In this document: one piece after another, positions 51,090 to 60,161 of the stretch
How the letters are laid out: the number at the start of each line of letters is the position of its first letter
How positions within the stretch are numbered: position 1 is the stretch's first letter
Source: Prorocentrum cordatum
Lineage: Eukaryota > Sar > Dinophyceae > Prorocentrales > Prorocentraceae
Assembly: GCA_963575745.1 (NCBI GenBank)
Contig: CAUYUJ010004780.1
Coordinates: 801,176-865,175, forward strand
Reading direction: 5' to 3'
Length of the DNA: 64,000 nucleotides
Made by a program: the position numbers and the translations under genes
Notes under the pieces: model-generated
What the model saw: only the letters and a program-made list of their open reading frames with translations
Database searches by the model: none
What the model was told of the DNA's origin: nothing

Positions 51090-51177
<88 letters not shown>
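51090..51177 (+). repeat. Poly(A) run, 88 A
   Basis: An uninterrupted run of A preceded by (TA)n. It could be a retroposition tail or a homopolymer expansion. Confidence 0.95.
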
Positions 51178-51179
<2 letters not shown>

Positions 51180-51216
51180 CCCCTTCAAATGCGAATACTC
51201 CACGCCAAAAATATAG

Positions 51217-51797
51217 CCCAGTGCGACCCTACCTAGGAATTGGAACCCCTAGGAAAGCAGCATTAATAGTAACAGTAACGCTAAGCTAAAGCTAAGCTAA
51301 AGCGAAGCTAAAGCTAAGCTAAAGCTAAGCCACAGCTAAGCTAAATCTAAGCTAAAGCTAAGCTACAGCTAAGCTCAAGCTAAGCTAAAGCTGAGCAGCA
51401 GCTAAGCTAAAGTTAAGCTACAGCTGAACTAAAGATAAGGTAAAGCTAAGCTAAAGCTACGCTAAAGCTAAGCTAAAACTAAGCTAAAGCTAAGCTACAG
51501 CTAAGCTCAAGCTAAGCTCAAGCTAAGCTAAAGCTAAGCTCAAGCTAAGCCAAAGCTAAGCTAAACGCTAAGCGACAAGCTAAGCGAAATGCTAAGCAAA
51601 GCTAAGCTACAGCTCAGCTACAGCTAAGCTAAAGCTAAAGCTAAAGCTAAAGCTAAAGCTAAAGCTAACGCTCCCAGGGGACTGGCGGAAACCGCTCCCA
51701 GGGGACTGGGGGAACCGCCCGGGGCGTGTTCCACTGCCCGGCCCCTTTAAGCTAAGAGAGTAAGAACCCTTCTAGGCAGAGCCTAGGTAGGGAAAAA
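51217..51797 (+). mobile_element. AAGCTA module, copy 3 (solo arm)
   Basis: CCCTACCTAGG at 51227-51237 and CCTAGGTAGGG at 51782-51792, with the same outer CCCAGTGCGA, AAGCTA array (about 51281-51670), paired CCCAGGGGACTGG(C/G)GG blocks and CACTGCCCGGCCCCTTTAAG. Its perfect ends suggest the module can move on its own like a MITE. Confidence 0.8.
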
Positions 51798-52296
51798 CTA
51801 TCTATTGTATCACATGATACAGTGCGAAACGTTAAGCAACTAGGTGGGAGAAAGCCTGTCTCCAACAGAACCCTTCATCGACAAGCGCCAAGCGTCGCCA
51901 AACCTTCAAGGCCCCCTGGCAGGAAATTTAAACGAACACGACAACAATGCCGAAAAAAGAAGAAGGAAAAAAAAATGACGAACTGCGAATCGAAATAGAT
52001 TGATGCCGGCTGCTTGCGTTTTTTAGACGGCGTCGATGCATTCACCAGTTAACCTCGAATTGAAACTCGCGAAATTATGCTTGCGCACGCTATTTACAAC
52101 TACTGCAGCCAAAAAATCACTCTGCGATCCGGGTGACAGGCGGGAAGATTCGCATCAACAACATCTATATCAACACTCACGCGCCAGAAATTCGACGAAT
52201 TAAACTGCCAACACACAAGATAAAGCAATGGTTGGGAGACAGCTGAGGAATGACGGATAGATTATGAGGAATCCTTTTTCCGCTCGCGCCTTCAGC
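51798..52296. other. No gene recognised
   Basis: AT-richer unique sequence. On the minus strand this is immediately downstream of the spliced-leader relic; no reading frame of note was found. Confidence 0.4.
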
Positions 52297-52317
52297 CTTG
52301 AGCCAAAATGGTTGCGG
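52297..52317 (-). other. Spliced-leader relic (19 of 21 positions)
   Basis: The reverse complement reads CCGCAA followed by CCATTTTGGCTCAAG. This equals the dinoflagellate spliced leader except at two positions near the 5' end; the terminal 15 nt are exact. It is not followed by a GT donor, so it is not an SL RNA gene. It marks a likely retroposed trans-spliced mRNA on the minus strand. Confidence 0.75.
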
Positions 52318-52424
52318 CACCACTCTGCTGCTCCACTGCCCCCGCACTGCCTGCACACATTCTGCCATGCTAAAGGGTCGCTCCTGGCAGGCCTCGGCAC
52401 CCCACGCTGTACTATTCAAGGGGC

Positions 52425-52460
52425 GCGAACCGTAGTAACACTTGTGTTGCTATGGTTCGT
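52425..52460 (+). other. Perfectly pairing RNA hairpin with CUUG loop
   Basis: CGAACCGTAGTAACA (52426-52440), loop CTTG, TGTTGCTATGGTTCG (52445-52459): 15 pairs counting two G-U wobbles. The wobbles pair only if the transcript is read from the plus strand, which suggests selection on RNA. The next 60 bp (GTAGTCT...AGACTAC) can form a second stem. Confidence 0.6.
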
Positions 52461-52611
52461 CGGGTCAGTAGAGTAGTCTGTTCTCGGGCTGTAGTGCACC
52501 TACGGGGCTGAGACTACAACAGAATTCATCAGCGCACCCTGGACTGTACGATACAGACGCCCCCGGCTTCCTAGCTCGAAGATTCCAGCCCCCTTTTAAG
52601 GACCACGAGTC

Positions 52612-52633
52612 ATACCGACGCATGCGTCGGTAT
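52612..52633. repeat. 22-bp perfect palindrome
   Basis: ATACCGACGCA and its exact reverse complement TGCGTCGGTAT are joined without a spacer. Function unknown; it could be a protein-binding or hairpin site. Confidence 0.9.
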
Positions 52634-53033
52634 AACTTGGCCAGAAATCGAAATTCGCAAAAACGACCCGAGCGACCTGGGAAGTCTACAAGGATGGGAA
52701 GTTGGACACGCTGAGTTCAAATCTGCACGCTAATAAGTCCTAGAGGCCACAGACGCTCTTTCACTATAAAACCCAAAAGTTGCACAACATGGCTCATTAT
52801 GGAAGATGCTTGCAAACGAGTTTCAGGTAAAGTACAAGGCTCTGAGGCAAGGGAGGCGAAGGAGAGGAGAGCTACACATTACTATAGGCTCTATTCCAAA
52901 CCAACATCCACCTAGCTCTGCGAGCCTGCGCGCACCAAGCCAACGGCACGCCTGCTCAAGTGGAACGCTGAATCTGACAGCACAAATGTGGAAGATTGCC
53001 GGGTCAAACGGCACTGAAACGGAAAATACGCAA
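52634..53033. other. No gene; expected place of a gypsy 3' LTR, none detected
   Basis: I compared this with 61105-61304 and saw no matching long repeat. A purine tract (about 52846-52873) is on the plus strand, not the element's strand. Confidence 0.4.
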
Positions 53034-56000
53034 CTACGCTGGCGAGATCCAGCGGTACTCCTCCGAGTCGAGGAACGTGATCTTCTCGTGGCCGTCCGAG
53101 AAGACCAGGCGAAGTGCTCCAGTAGCTGACTGAGCTACGACTCTGGCAGGCTTCCACTGCCCACCGGTGAACAGCTCGATGCATAACTCTCTGTCAGAAT
53201 CCACAGGCTGCTCCAGGTCCATCAGGTCGAACGGGACCAGTCGCGCTGTAGACACAGGCTGTGAGAAACCCAACTGCGTCTCACGCGTGTCCGGCTTGCA
53301 CAGGATGGCTGTCTGCGGCGAGACCATCTTCTTGATCTCGTACACGGTGGGATCCGCACGCGGGAGCAAACGGCGACTGACCGCTCCCTCGCAGGCAGGC
53401 TTGACCGCCGCCGGCACAAGCGTCAGGAAGACCTTGTCCCCAGGCTGGAAGGCGTAGCCCTCCTTCCCAGCACGCTCAGCACGAGCCAACCTGCTGGCGT
53501 ACTCGGCGCGGAACTCCTCGGCGACCTTCTCGTAGATGCTCTCCAGGTTCTCCACCAGGCCAGCGACGTAGCTGGAAGGGTCGATCGTCTTGGTACCGTC
53601 GAGCTTGCGAAACAGGTGGTCCACCGGCCCCTGCGGCACCAAGCCACGCACCAGCTCGCGGGGACTGCAGCCTCCGCGGTCGGCTCGAGGAGTAGCACGA
53701 AAAGCCCACTGCGCGAGCTTTGCCCACCTAGCCCACTTCGACGGGTAGGCTGAGCAATACGCCGCAAGCACCTGGTTGATCGCCTTGTGGCGCCCCTCGA
53801 TGTACCCCTGGCTCTCTGGGTGGAACGCCGAGCCGAAGACGTGCGAGATGCCCAGGAGCTGGTTGACGGCGGCGACCACTGGCGACACGAAAGCTGGGCC
53901 GCGGTCGCTGCGCAGGACGGCTGGAAAGCCCGCGAGGTCCAGGAAGACCTCCTCCACCAAGAACTCGGCCCACTCTTCCGCGGTGTCGCTGCGCGCTGGA
54001 CGCGCCCAAGCCCACCGCATAAATGGGCACTCGGCGTGGTAGATGTACTCGTTGTCGCCGTCCTTCGGGTGGATCGGTCCGAGGGCGTCGATGCATATGA
54101 CGCGACACGGACGGTCGTGTAGCTCCATCCTCTGATCGGTCGTGATCCCAGGTCTCGGCTTCACCAGGCGACAGACCGAGCAGTGGCTGACCCAGTGGAT
54201 GACGTCCCTCTCGAGCGTAGGCCACCACACCACCTTCTGCAACTTAGCCGCCGTGTCCTTGACGCTAGCGCGGGCGCTCATGCTCCCGAAATCGTGGTAC
54301 ACCAGCAACAGCGCGCGCCTCAGCGTTAGCTTGTACCGGCACCCGTTGAAGATACAGGCCCGCAACCCTCCTGCAGGAATCACCATGCGGTCGACCATAG
54401 CATTGTCGACGGGGTGCAGGACCTTGCGGAAGAGAAGCTCGTCGACGTAGGTGTAATTCGCCATAGCCTGCACTGCGACCTCCGCCCTCTTGCTTTTGTC
54501 CTTGAGGCTCTTGCCATCCAAAGCGTGACGCACCTTGCGGAAGATATGGTCCTCGGTGACCTGCCTGTGATCGGCGGAGACCACCGCGGCGTACTCGATA
54601 TCGACGAAGATGCTGCGGGCAATGATGATATCGGCGAACTCCGGGTCGGCGCGCTGCAGGCGCGATAGCTCCTCCCTCTCGAAGTCCACCGGTGACCCTG
54701 AGATGTCGCCCTTGGCCGCGACGAACTCAGCAGGCTGCTCTGCGGGAAGAGGTGCACGTTGAACCGCCTCGTCTGTGTGGGATCCATCCCCAAGAGCCAA
54801 CCCACTACGAATCTGTCGTACTTTGCGACGGCCGCGCACCACCCACTCGTCGAAGGCGCCGTGGTACATCGCCCCTTTGACGCGAACGCGGGGCTCGCGA
54901 TCCAAGAACGTCTGCGCCGCCTCGGCCACAGTGGCGTTCACGAATGTGCCGAAGTTCTGCAGATCGGAGATGGCGCCCTCCACGATATTCTGGACAAACT
55001 CCTTCGTGTACGGCGCCGACCTCCGTGTCTTGGCTGTGCCCACAAGTCGCTCTGGGTGAGGATGCGGATGCGAACATACGCTCTTGGTCTTCGCCGCGAT
55101 CCCCCAGCAGTTTGTGATCCAAGCCCGCGGCTTCATCCACGAAGTACCCACCATGCAGTCGTCCGCCCGGAACAAGACGACCCTCGGCAGACCGATGATG
55201 CCCAGCATCTCGCGGAAGAGGTACAGGTAAGTGAACAGGGGCTGCTCCACCAGCACCAGCGCCCGACCGAGCAGCCGATGCAATAGCCGAACCATCTTGT
55301 AGGCCATACCGTTGTAGTAGCTGGTCTCGGAGTCTGCCTCGTCGCCATAGGGGTTCTCCAGGGAGCGGACCTTCGGGGTGGTGTGCGCGACCGTCATGTG
55401 GTGGCATGGGAATGCGAAGTGGTAGGCATCCTTCGGGTCCCGCACCTGAGCATCCCAGAAGGCGTCGTCCTTCATGAAGTCGTGCTCCTCGTCGATGCGG
55501 TCGTCGTAGCGGATGGCCGTACCTCCAGCAGACTCCCAGGCACGAGAGAGCATGCAACCGCCCTCCTCCTCGACACCTGAGAAGACCTTGACCAGCACGC
55601 GGCCGCGCAGCGGAAGGTCAGAGAACGCCGCTGGGACGGCGGCCTCGACTGGATCCTCGGTGGTTGTGTCATGGCCATTGCATCGCCAACACTCCACCCC
55701 AGACCCGCTGCGCCGGACGAACGTACAATCCTTGCAGAAGTCACTGGCTGAGATCAGAGTGTCTCGCCCAGGCCTCCAGATGACCGTGCCCTTGCAGCCG
55801 AAGTTTGGCTTGGCTGGGTGCACGTAGAAAGCGAAGTCCTCGTGGGGATCTCCATGATGCCGAATGCGACCGTGCCCTCGAAGTTCGCCTCTGCCGAAGC
55901 ACTCGTCGACGTTCTCCGCCTCACAGCCGGCAGCAAGGACCTCGGTGACGTGGGCCCAAGCCTGCTCCTCGGCCTTGCGGTGGCCCTCGGCATGAGCAGG

Positions 56001-56132
56001 ACTTCCTGGTGGAACACCGCTGCGGCGGCAACGATACCACATGGTCTGCCGCTCCCAGCCGTCCTTGCACAGGACCTTGCGAGTGTACTGCACCACGAAG
56101 TTATCGCTGCGATCGTCGTGGATATGGACCAC
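53034..56132 (-). CDS. pol: Methyltransferase-like domain plus DD35E integrase of the gypsy-like element
   Basis: 1032 codons. Residues about 178-345 are C5-methyltransferase-like: KVFSGVEEEGGCMLSRAWE (motif I-like), HFAFPCHHMTVAHT (Pro-Cys, motif IV-like), LVLVEQP (motif VI-like, Glu kept) and MKPRAWITNCWGI (motif VIII-like). Residues 130-152 hold a CX2C...CX2C pair (CKDC...CWRC). Integrase: zinc finger at about 612-654 (HDFG...HCSVC), then catalytic Asp 682 (IDALGP), Asp 743 (RSDRGPAF) and Glu 779 (GYIEGRHK). Thirty-five residues separate the last two, an exact DD35E. The C-terminal part (FQPGDKVFLTLVP) resembles the integrase C-terminal domain. The frame upstream of codon 1 continues in another phase, so the displayed start is a frameshift point, not a true initiation site. 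Confidence 0.8.
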   Translation of the reverse strand: MVHIHDDRSDNFVVQYTRKVLCKDGWERQTMWYRCRRSGVPPGSPAHAEGHRKAEEQAWAHVTEVLAAGCEAENVDECFGRGELRGHGRIRHHGDPHEDFAFYVHPAKPNFGCKGTVIWRPGRDTLISASDFCKDCTFVRRSGSGVECWRCNGHDTTTEDPVEAAVPAAFSDLPLRGRVLVKVFSGVEEEGGCMLSRAWESAGGTAIRYDDRIDEEHDFMKDDAFWDAQVRDPKDAYHFAFPCHHMTVAHTTPKVRSLENPYGDEADSETSYYNGMAYKMVRLLHRLLGRALVLVEQPLFTYLYLFREMLGIIGLPRVVLFRADDCMVGTSWMKPRAWITNCWGIAAKTKSVCSHPHPHPERLVGTAKTRRSAPYTKEFVQNIVEGAISDLQNFGTFVNATVAEAAQTFLDREPRVRVKGAMYHGAFDEWVVRGRRKVRQIRSGLALGDGSHTDEAVQRAPLPAEQPAEFVAAKGDISGSPVDFEREELSRLQRADPEFADIIIARSIFVDIEYAAVVSADHRQVTEDHIFRKVRHALDGKSLKDKSKRAEVAVQAMANYTYVDELLFRKVLHPVDNAMVDRMVIPAGGLRACIFNGCRYKLTLRRALLLVYHDFGSMSARASVKDTAAKLQKVVWWPTLERDVIHWVSHCSVCRLVKPRPGITTDQRMELHDRPCRVICIDALGPIHPKDGDNEYIYHAECPFMRWAWARPARSDTAEEWAEFLVEEVFLDLAGFPAVLRSDRGPAFVSPVVAAVNQLLGISHVFGSAFHPESQGYIEGRHKAINQVLAAYCSAYPSKWARWAKLAQWAFRATPRADRGGCSPRELVRGLVPQGPVDHLFRKLDGTKTIDPSSYVAGLVENLESIYEKVAEEFRAEYASRLARAERAGKEGYAFQPGDKVFLTLVPAAVKPACEGAVSRRLLPRADPTVYEIKKMVSPQTAILCKPDTRETQLGFSQPVSTARLVPFDLMDLEQPVDSDRELCIELFTGGQWKPARVVAQSATGALRLVFSDGHEKITFLDSEEYRWISPA

Positions 56133-58047
56133 GCGGTAAGGTAAGATCTTGGGTCTTGAGGAGCACGCGAGTCGCCTCCAGCCCCAGGTGCAACGTGCGC
56201 CGCAGGTAAGAACTGCACCAAGTGCTGCTTGGGATAGATGCCGTCAAGCAAGGTCGGGACAACAGTACACGGCGTCGCGTCCTGCTCGTCAGCTGGGTGT
56301 GAGACGTTGAATAGCAAAGATGTGCGTGAGCCCCGTGGACCGGAGCAGAACATGAACCCGTCCGTGGATTCCTCGAAGTCGTCCTGGATGCCCGCCTCCT
56401 CCAAAGAAGTCGGCCAGGACGCTGACAGCTCCAAGCTGGATGGCGAGCCTTCCGTAGCTCACTGCCTCGTTGGCGGTGAAGTCGAAGACGCCTTGACTGA
56501 TGCGGGGTCCTTCCCGCTCGGCGTCGAAGGCTTGGCCGAGCCGGCAGGGCCGGGCACTTCGCCCACGGCGGCGGACTCTGCTGCCTCCTGGTCCGCCGTC
56601 GCTCCTGCTGGTGCGCAGGTGGTCGACGAGTTCTTCTCGCCCGTGGTCGTTGGTGCTGGCGTGTCTCCGCTGGCTGCGGCTCGGTCCCGTCCAAGCCGTC
56701 GAGGTAGGCATGCATGCGAGCGGCCTCCTCGTCGTCGTCAATCGGGGCCTCGAACATCTGCCTGATGATGCGCTTGACTGGCCCACTCGGTACTGGTAGA
56801 TTCCTGCGAGCATCCCTGTCTTCGGGATTGCGGGAAGGGGCATCCCCCAAGATGTTGTCTTGTCCCTTGATCCAGATGCGCTGAACTCTGTCACCGAGTT
56901 CTTCCAGATCCACCGCCCATCGCAACAGCTTCTTGTTGACGCGTCTGTTCGCCAACAAGCTCCCCGTGAACAAAATGTTCTTGTGGTCTGTGAGCACTAT
57001 GATGCGGAATCCCTTGGTGTAGGGCTCGGCTGCTGCCAGGCCTTCGCGAAGTCCATACAACTCCCGCTCGAAGGTCGACCAGGCCTGCTCGGTCTGCGAC
57101 AGCGACCGCGAGAAAAATGCGATCGGTCGCGGGCTCCCTCCTTTGACAGCTCGCTGCGCAAGCACCGCGCCACAGGCGTATTCCGAGCAGTCGATGTACA
57201 GCTCGGAAGGGCGGCCCGAGTCGACCTGGCCGGCAGCCTCGTAGTCCGGGACGTGCAGGATGGCGCCCTCGGCGACGGCGTTGCGCAAGTCGTCGAAAGC
57301 CTTCTGGGCCTTCTCGTCGGTGAGGTAGGTGCTGAACTTTGCGCCCTTCTTGGTGCACGGCCTGAGGTGCTGGTCGTGCTCGTGGAAGGCAGGCACGAAC
57401 TCCTTGATGAAGTTGACGAAGGCGCGGAAGCTGACGATGTCGTCGACGCACTTGGGCGCTGGCCAGTTGCGCACCGCCTCGACCTTCTTCGGATCGACGC
57501 GACGGGCGCCGTTGCCAAGGACGAACCCGAGCAGCGGTACCTCCAGCTGCGCCCCGAAGCAATTGTCGAGCTTGAGCTGCACCCCTCTGGCCTCGGCTGC
57601 GGTCAGCAGGGCCACGAGGTGCTGGATGTGCCTGTCGACGATGTCGTCGTCGGTGTCACCCTCGTACCCCTCCGTGCTCACGCTGACGTCGTCGATGAAG
57701 ATGGCCGCGACCTCCTCGTCATTCTCATTCTTCACCTCTCCGAACGTGTCGTCCATGAAGCTCTGGAAGACGCCCGGCCCTTGCTTGGCGCCGAAGAACA
57801 GCACGCGCGGGCGCAACACCCCGCGCCTCGTGACCAACTGCAGGAGCTCGGCCGTCGCGTCGTCCACCGCGATCTGCGTGAAGCCCCAGACGCAGTCCAG
57901 GGTGCTGTGGATGGCGCCGCGCTGAGCACGCGCAAGGCACTTGGACGCGTTGGGCGAGGGCCACGGCGCGTCCAGCGACTGGCTGTTGACGTACCTGTAG
58001 TCACGTACCGCGCGACCCAGCAAGCCTTTATTCGACTGGTCAACCAC
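56101..58047 (-). CDS. pol: RT and RNase H of the gypsy-like element
   Basis: 648 codons. RT: GRAVRDYRYVN, motif A LDCVWGFTQIAVDD (50-63), motif B FFGAKQGPGVFQSFMD (84-99), motif C IFIDDVSVS (116-124) with both catalytic Asp, then GFVLGNGARRVDPKKVEAV (the gypsy thumb 'connection'). RNase H: ELYIDCSEYACGAVLAQ, STFERELYGLREGL and VLTDHKNILF provide Asp, Glu and Asp. Downstream of about codon 460 the frame becomes Arg-rich, and coding similarity passes to neighbouring frames (VSVLADFFGGGGHPG, SLLFNVSHPADEQDATPCTV) before the methyltransferase domain. The fingers lie in the frame ending at 58040. Confidence 0.85.
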   Translation of the reverse strand: MVDQSNKGLLGRAVRDYRYVNSQSLDAPWPSPNASKCLARAQRGAIHSTLDCVWGFTQIAVDDATAELLQLVTRRGVLRPRVLFFGAKQGPGVFQSFMDDTFGEVKNENDEEVAAIFIDDVSVSTEGYEGDTDDDIVDRHIQHLVALLTAAEARGVQLKLDNCFGAQLEVPLLGFVLGNGARRVDPKKVEAVRNWPAPKCVDDIVSFRAFVNFIKEFVPAFHEHDQHLRPCTKKGAKFSTYLTDEKAQKAFDDLRNAVAEGAILHVPDYEAAGQVDSGRPSELYIDCSEYACGAVLAQRAVKGGSPRPIAFFSRSLSQTEQAWSTFERELYGLREGLAAAEPYTKGFRIIVLTDHKNILFTGSLLANRRVNKKLLRWAVDLEELGDRVQRIWIKGQDNILGDAPSRNPEDRDARRNLPVPSGPVKRIIRQMFEAPIDDDEEAARMHAYLDGLDGTEPQPAETRQHQRPRARRTRRPPAHQQERRRTRRQQSPPPWAKCPALPARPSLRRRAGRTPHQSRRLRLHRQRGSELRKARHPAWSCQRPGRLLWRRRASRTTSRNPRTGSCSAPVHGAHAHLCYSTSHTQLTSRTRRRVLLSRPCLTASIPSSTWCSSYLRRTLHLGLEATRVLLKTQDLTLPRGPYPRRSQR

Positions 58048-58993
58048 GAACGACGGCGACCCCCGCTTGCCCCGGCGGTACCCACTCTGCCTTGCCGCCC
58101 TCCACCTCGCAGTCCTCGTGACACTCGAGTCGCAGCTGGTCGAACGCCGAAAGCGGGAAAGGCTGCTGCACCTTTGGGGCGACGTCGTTCCTGACGTCGA
58201 CGTGCGCGACGAAGTCCTTGATCTGAGGAGCGGCGCAGCCCAGCATCCAGAAGCACGCCGAGAAGGGCATGAGCACTTTCTGGACGAAGCGGTTGCGCTG
58301 GGCCTGCGTCAGCTGCTTGCCGATGTTCTTGTCGGCTGCCTTGCCCACCTCTGCCTTGTGCCCCTTCGAGCTCTGGTCTGGCCACTTCTGGCCAGCGCGC
58401 TTCTCCTTCTCCAGCGAGATCTCCTTCTGCAAGTCGGGGAACAGCAGCTCCTTCTTCTGCTTCTGGCCTCTGGTCTTATAGCTTGTCTTGAGGAACTGCT
58501 CGGCCTTCTGCGCCTGGTTCGACACGCCCTCCTGCGTCGGGGCCACGGCCCGAGCGGCGTCGGCCCGCGCCTTCTCCAGCACGCAGAACCTCTCGTGGTG
58601 CTTCTTCTCGGCCTGGTTGACGTAGGCAAGCAGCTTGTCGTCCGCCTCCGTCATGGGCCTAGCCGCCACCAGCCGATCTCCAGGCCCTGCGCGAAACGAG
58701 CCCGACACCAGGAAGCTGGCGTACCACTTGTTTCCCCGGCAAGCGATGGGGCCCTCGATCAGCTCCAGCTCGGCAGGCAAATCGGAGCCGGCCTCCAGCC
58801 ACCACCGGTCCTTCTGCAACTCCTCGGGGACGTCGACCTCGAGACTCTGCAAAACCGAACGTTCGCCAGGCGGCGGGGGTTCGAAGATCACGTGGTCCGC
58901 GACCCTCAGGAACTTGCGACTCGAGTCGGAGACGTCGCCCTTGCAATCGTCCGGCAAGACCGTGGGGAAACGCAACCGAGTGCCTGAGCTCAA
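58040..58993 (-). CDS. pol: Protease-RT linker and RT fingers of the gypsy-like element
   Basis: 317 codons: a Lys/Glu-rich helical linker (LKTSYKTRGQKQKKELLFPD, LQKEISLEKEKRAGQKW), then MPFSACFWMLGCAAPQIKDF, DVRNDVAPKVQQPFPLSAFD, ECHEDCEVEGGKAEWVPPGQ. The last segment is the start of the RT fingers. The frame ends at 58040, where RT continues one base out. The start is not fixed, since the segment before overlaps the protease frame. Confidence 0.6.
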   Translation of the reverse strand: MSSGTRLRFPTVLPDDCKGDVSDSSRKFLRVADHVIFEPPPPGERSVLQSLEVDVPEELQKDRWWLEAGSDLPAELELIEGPIACRGNKWYASFLVSGSFRAGPGDRLVAARPMTEADDKLLAYVNQAEKKHHERFCVLEKARADAARAVAPTQEGVSNQAQKAEQFLKTSYKTRGQKQKKELLFPDLQKEISLEKEKRAGQKWPDQSSKGHKAEVGKAADKNIGKQLTQAQRNRFVQKVLMPFSACFWMLGCAAPQIKDFVAHVDVRNDVAPKVQQPFPLSAFDQLRLECHEDCEVEGGKAEWVPPGQAGVAVVRG

Positions 58994-60161
58994 TCGTGTG
59001 CTTGTCGCTGATGAAGCCCAATTCGTCCAGGGTGGGCTTGCCGATCAGGATGCCCTCGCTGCTGTTGTCCACGATCACGAAGCCGAGTGTCTTGGTCATC
59101 TGCTGGCCTGACGAATCCTCCTTGAACGCGACGCGGACGAGCGCCATCTTGGCGATCGTGAACTCGTGGCCCTTCTGCATAGAGGTGCATGTCAACGGGC
59201 TGATGTCGAAGATGTCCTCCACCTGCGGGGCGGTCTCGGGTTTCTCCAGGAGCGTCTTCAGGAAACGCTTGTCGATACTGTTCCTCGTGGCTCCCGAGTC
59301 CCAGACGCTCTCGACCCTCGCAGGGCCGACCCACACGCAGCCTCGGCAATTGTAGCCACCCGGCAACGCCACTGGCGGCGGCGCACCAGCTGTCTTGGAT
59401 CCCCCAGACTGGACATGGAGCTCCTCGCAGAACTTGCCGACCAAGAGCGAATCCAGCAAACGCAGGGCGCGACTGCGCTGATCCCCCGCGCCGTGGGCAT
59501 CCGTCCTGTCCAGGCGCTGCTCTGGCTTCGGCTGCTCCTTCCGCTCCTTCGCAGCCTCTGGGGTGAGGACTGGCTCATGGTGACGAGCGAGGTGGCCGAA
59601 GCCACCGCACCTCTTGCTGGACTTGAGGTGCTGGTACCAGCAGGGAATCTTCTCGCGGGCGCACTTGGCGACGTCGAAGTCCTTCTCGTTGCTGGCGGCA
59701 GAATTGGGGCAGTCCCGGCATTCGGGATGGTGCCCGTGGCAGCGCGGGCAATCGCCGTCTCCTCCGCGAGACTTGCCGCCCTTGCCATCGGGCTTGCCCT
59801 TCTTGCCCTTGCTCTTGCCCTTGCCGCCTTTGTCGTCGCCCTGGCGCGCGGCCCTGAAGCGGCGCCCTCCGTCCTCGAATGCGAGCGCCTCCTCCTGGTG
59901 CGTCTGCTTTTTCTCGTCTGCCTTCAGGAGGTTCTCCACCTTCTCCGTCAGCTTTTTGACGCCGCCTGCAGCTGCTCCTTCAAGAACGTCGCAGTTGGCC
60001 GATGACCGCCGCCACCGCCACTCGACCCAGCAGGCGCCAGGCCTGGTCGCCGGCGTGCCGAGACATACTGCCGCGCCCGGCCGATCAAGGTCTGCTTCGC
60101 CACGTCCGGGTTCTGACTTTCCACGAGCGTCGGGAACTCTGGCAGCTCCATCAGGTAGCAC
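58659..60161 (-). CDS. pol: Nucleocapsid-like zinc motif and retropepsin-type protease of the gypsy-like element
   Basis: In-frame similarity starts near codon 66 (VKKLTEKVENLLKADEKKQT). A Lys/Gly-rich basic stretch is followed by a Cys/His cluster CPRCHGHHPECRDC (138-151) and CWYQHLKSSKRCGGFGHLAR (174-193), probably nucleic-acid binding. The protease: VESVWDSGATRNSIDKRF with the catalytic DSG at 288-290, and the flap/end motif ILIGKPTLDELGF (about 370-382). After about codon 390 the frame leaves coding sequence. It would cleave the Gag-Pol polyprotein. Confidence 0.75.
   Translation of the reverse strand: MLPDGAARVPDARGKSEPGRGEADLDRPGAAVCLGTPATRPGACWVEWRWRRSSANCDVLEGAAAGGVKKLTEKVENLLKADEKKQTHQEEALAFEDGGRRFRAARQGDDKGGKGKSKGKKGKPDGKGGKSRGGDGDCPRCHGHHPECRDCPNSAASNEKDFDVAKCAREKIPCWYQHLKSSKRCGGFGHLARHHEPVLTPEAAKERKEQPKPEQRLDRTDAHGAGDQRSRALRLLDSLLVGKFCEELHVQSGGSKTAGAPPPVALPGGYNCRGCVWVGPARVESVWDSGATRNSIDKRFLKTLLEKPETAPQVEDIFDISPLTCTSMQKGHEFTIAKMALVRVAFKEDSSGQQMTKTLGFVIVDNSSEGILIGKPTLDELGFISDKHTIELRHSVAFPHGLAGRLQGRRLRLESQVPEGRGPRDLRTPAAWRTFGFAESRGRRPRGVAEGPVVAGGRLRFACRAGADRGPHRLPGKQVVRQLPGVGLVSRRAWRSAGGG

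Noticed and set aside
52500-53033. 3' LTR of the gypsy-like element
   Set aside because: No match to the sequence upstream of Gag (61105-61304) could be seen, so no LTR is claimed.
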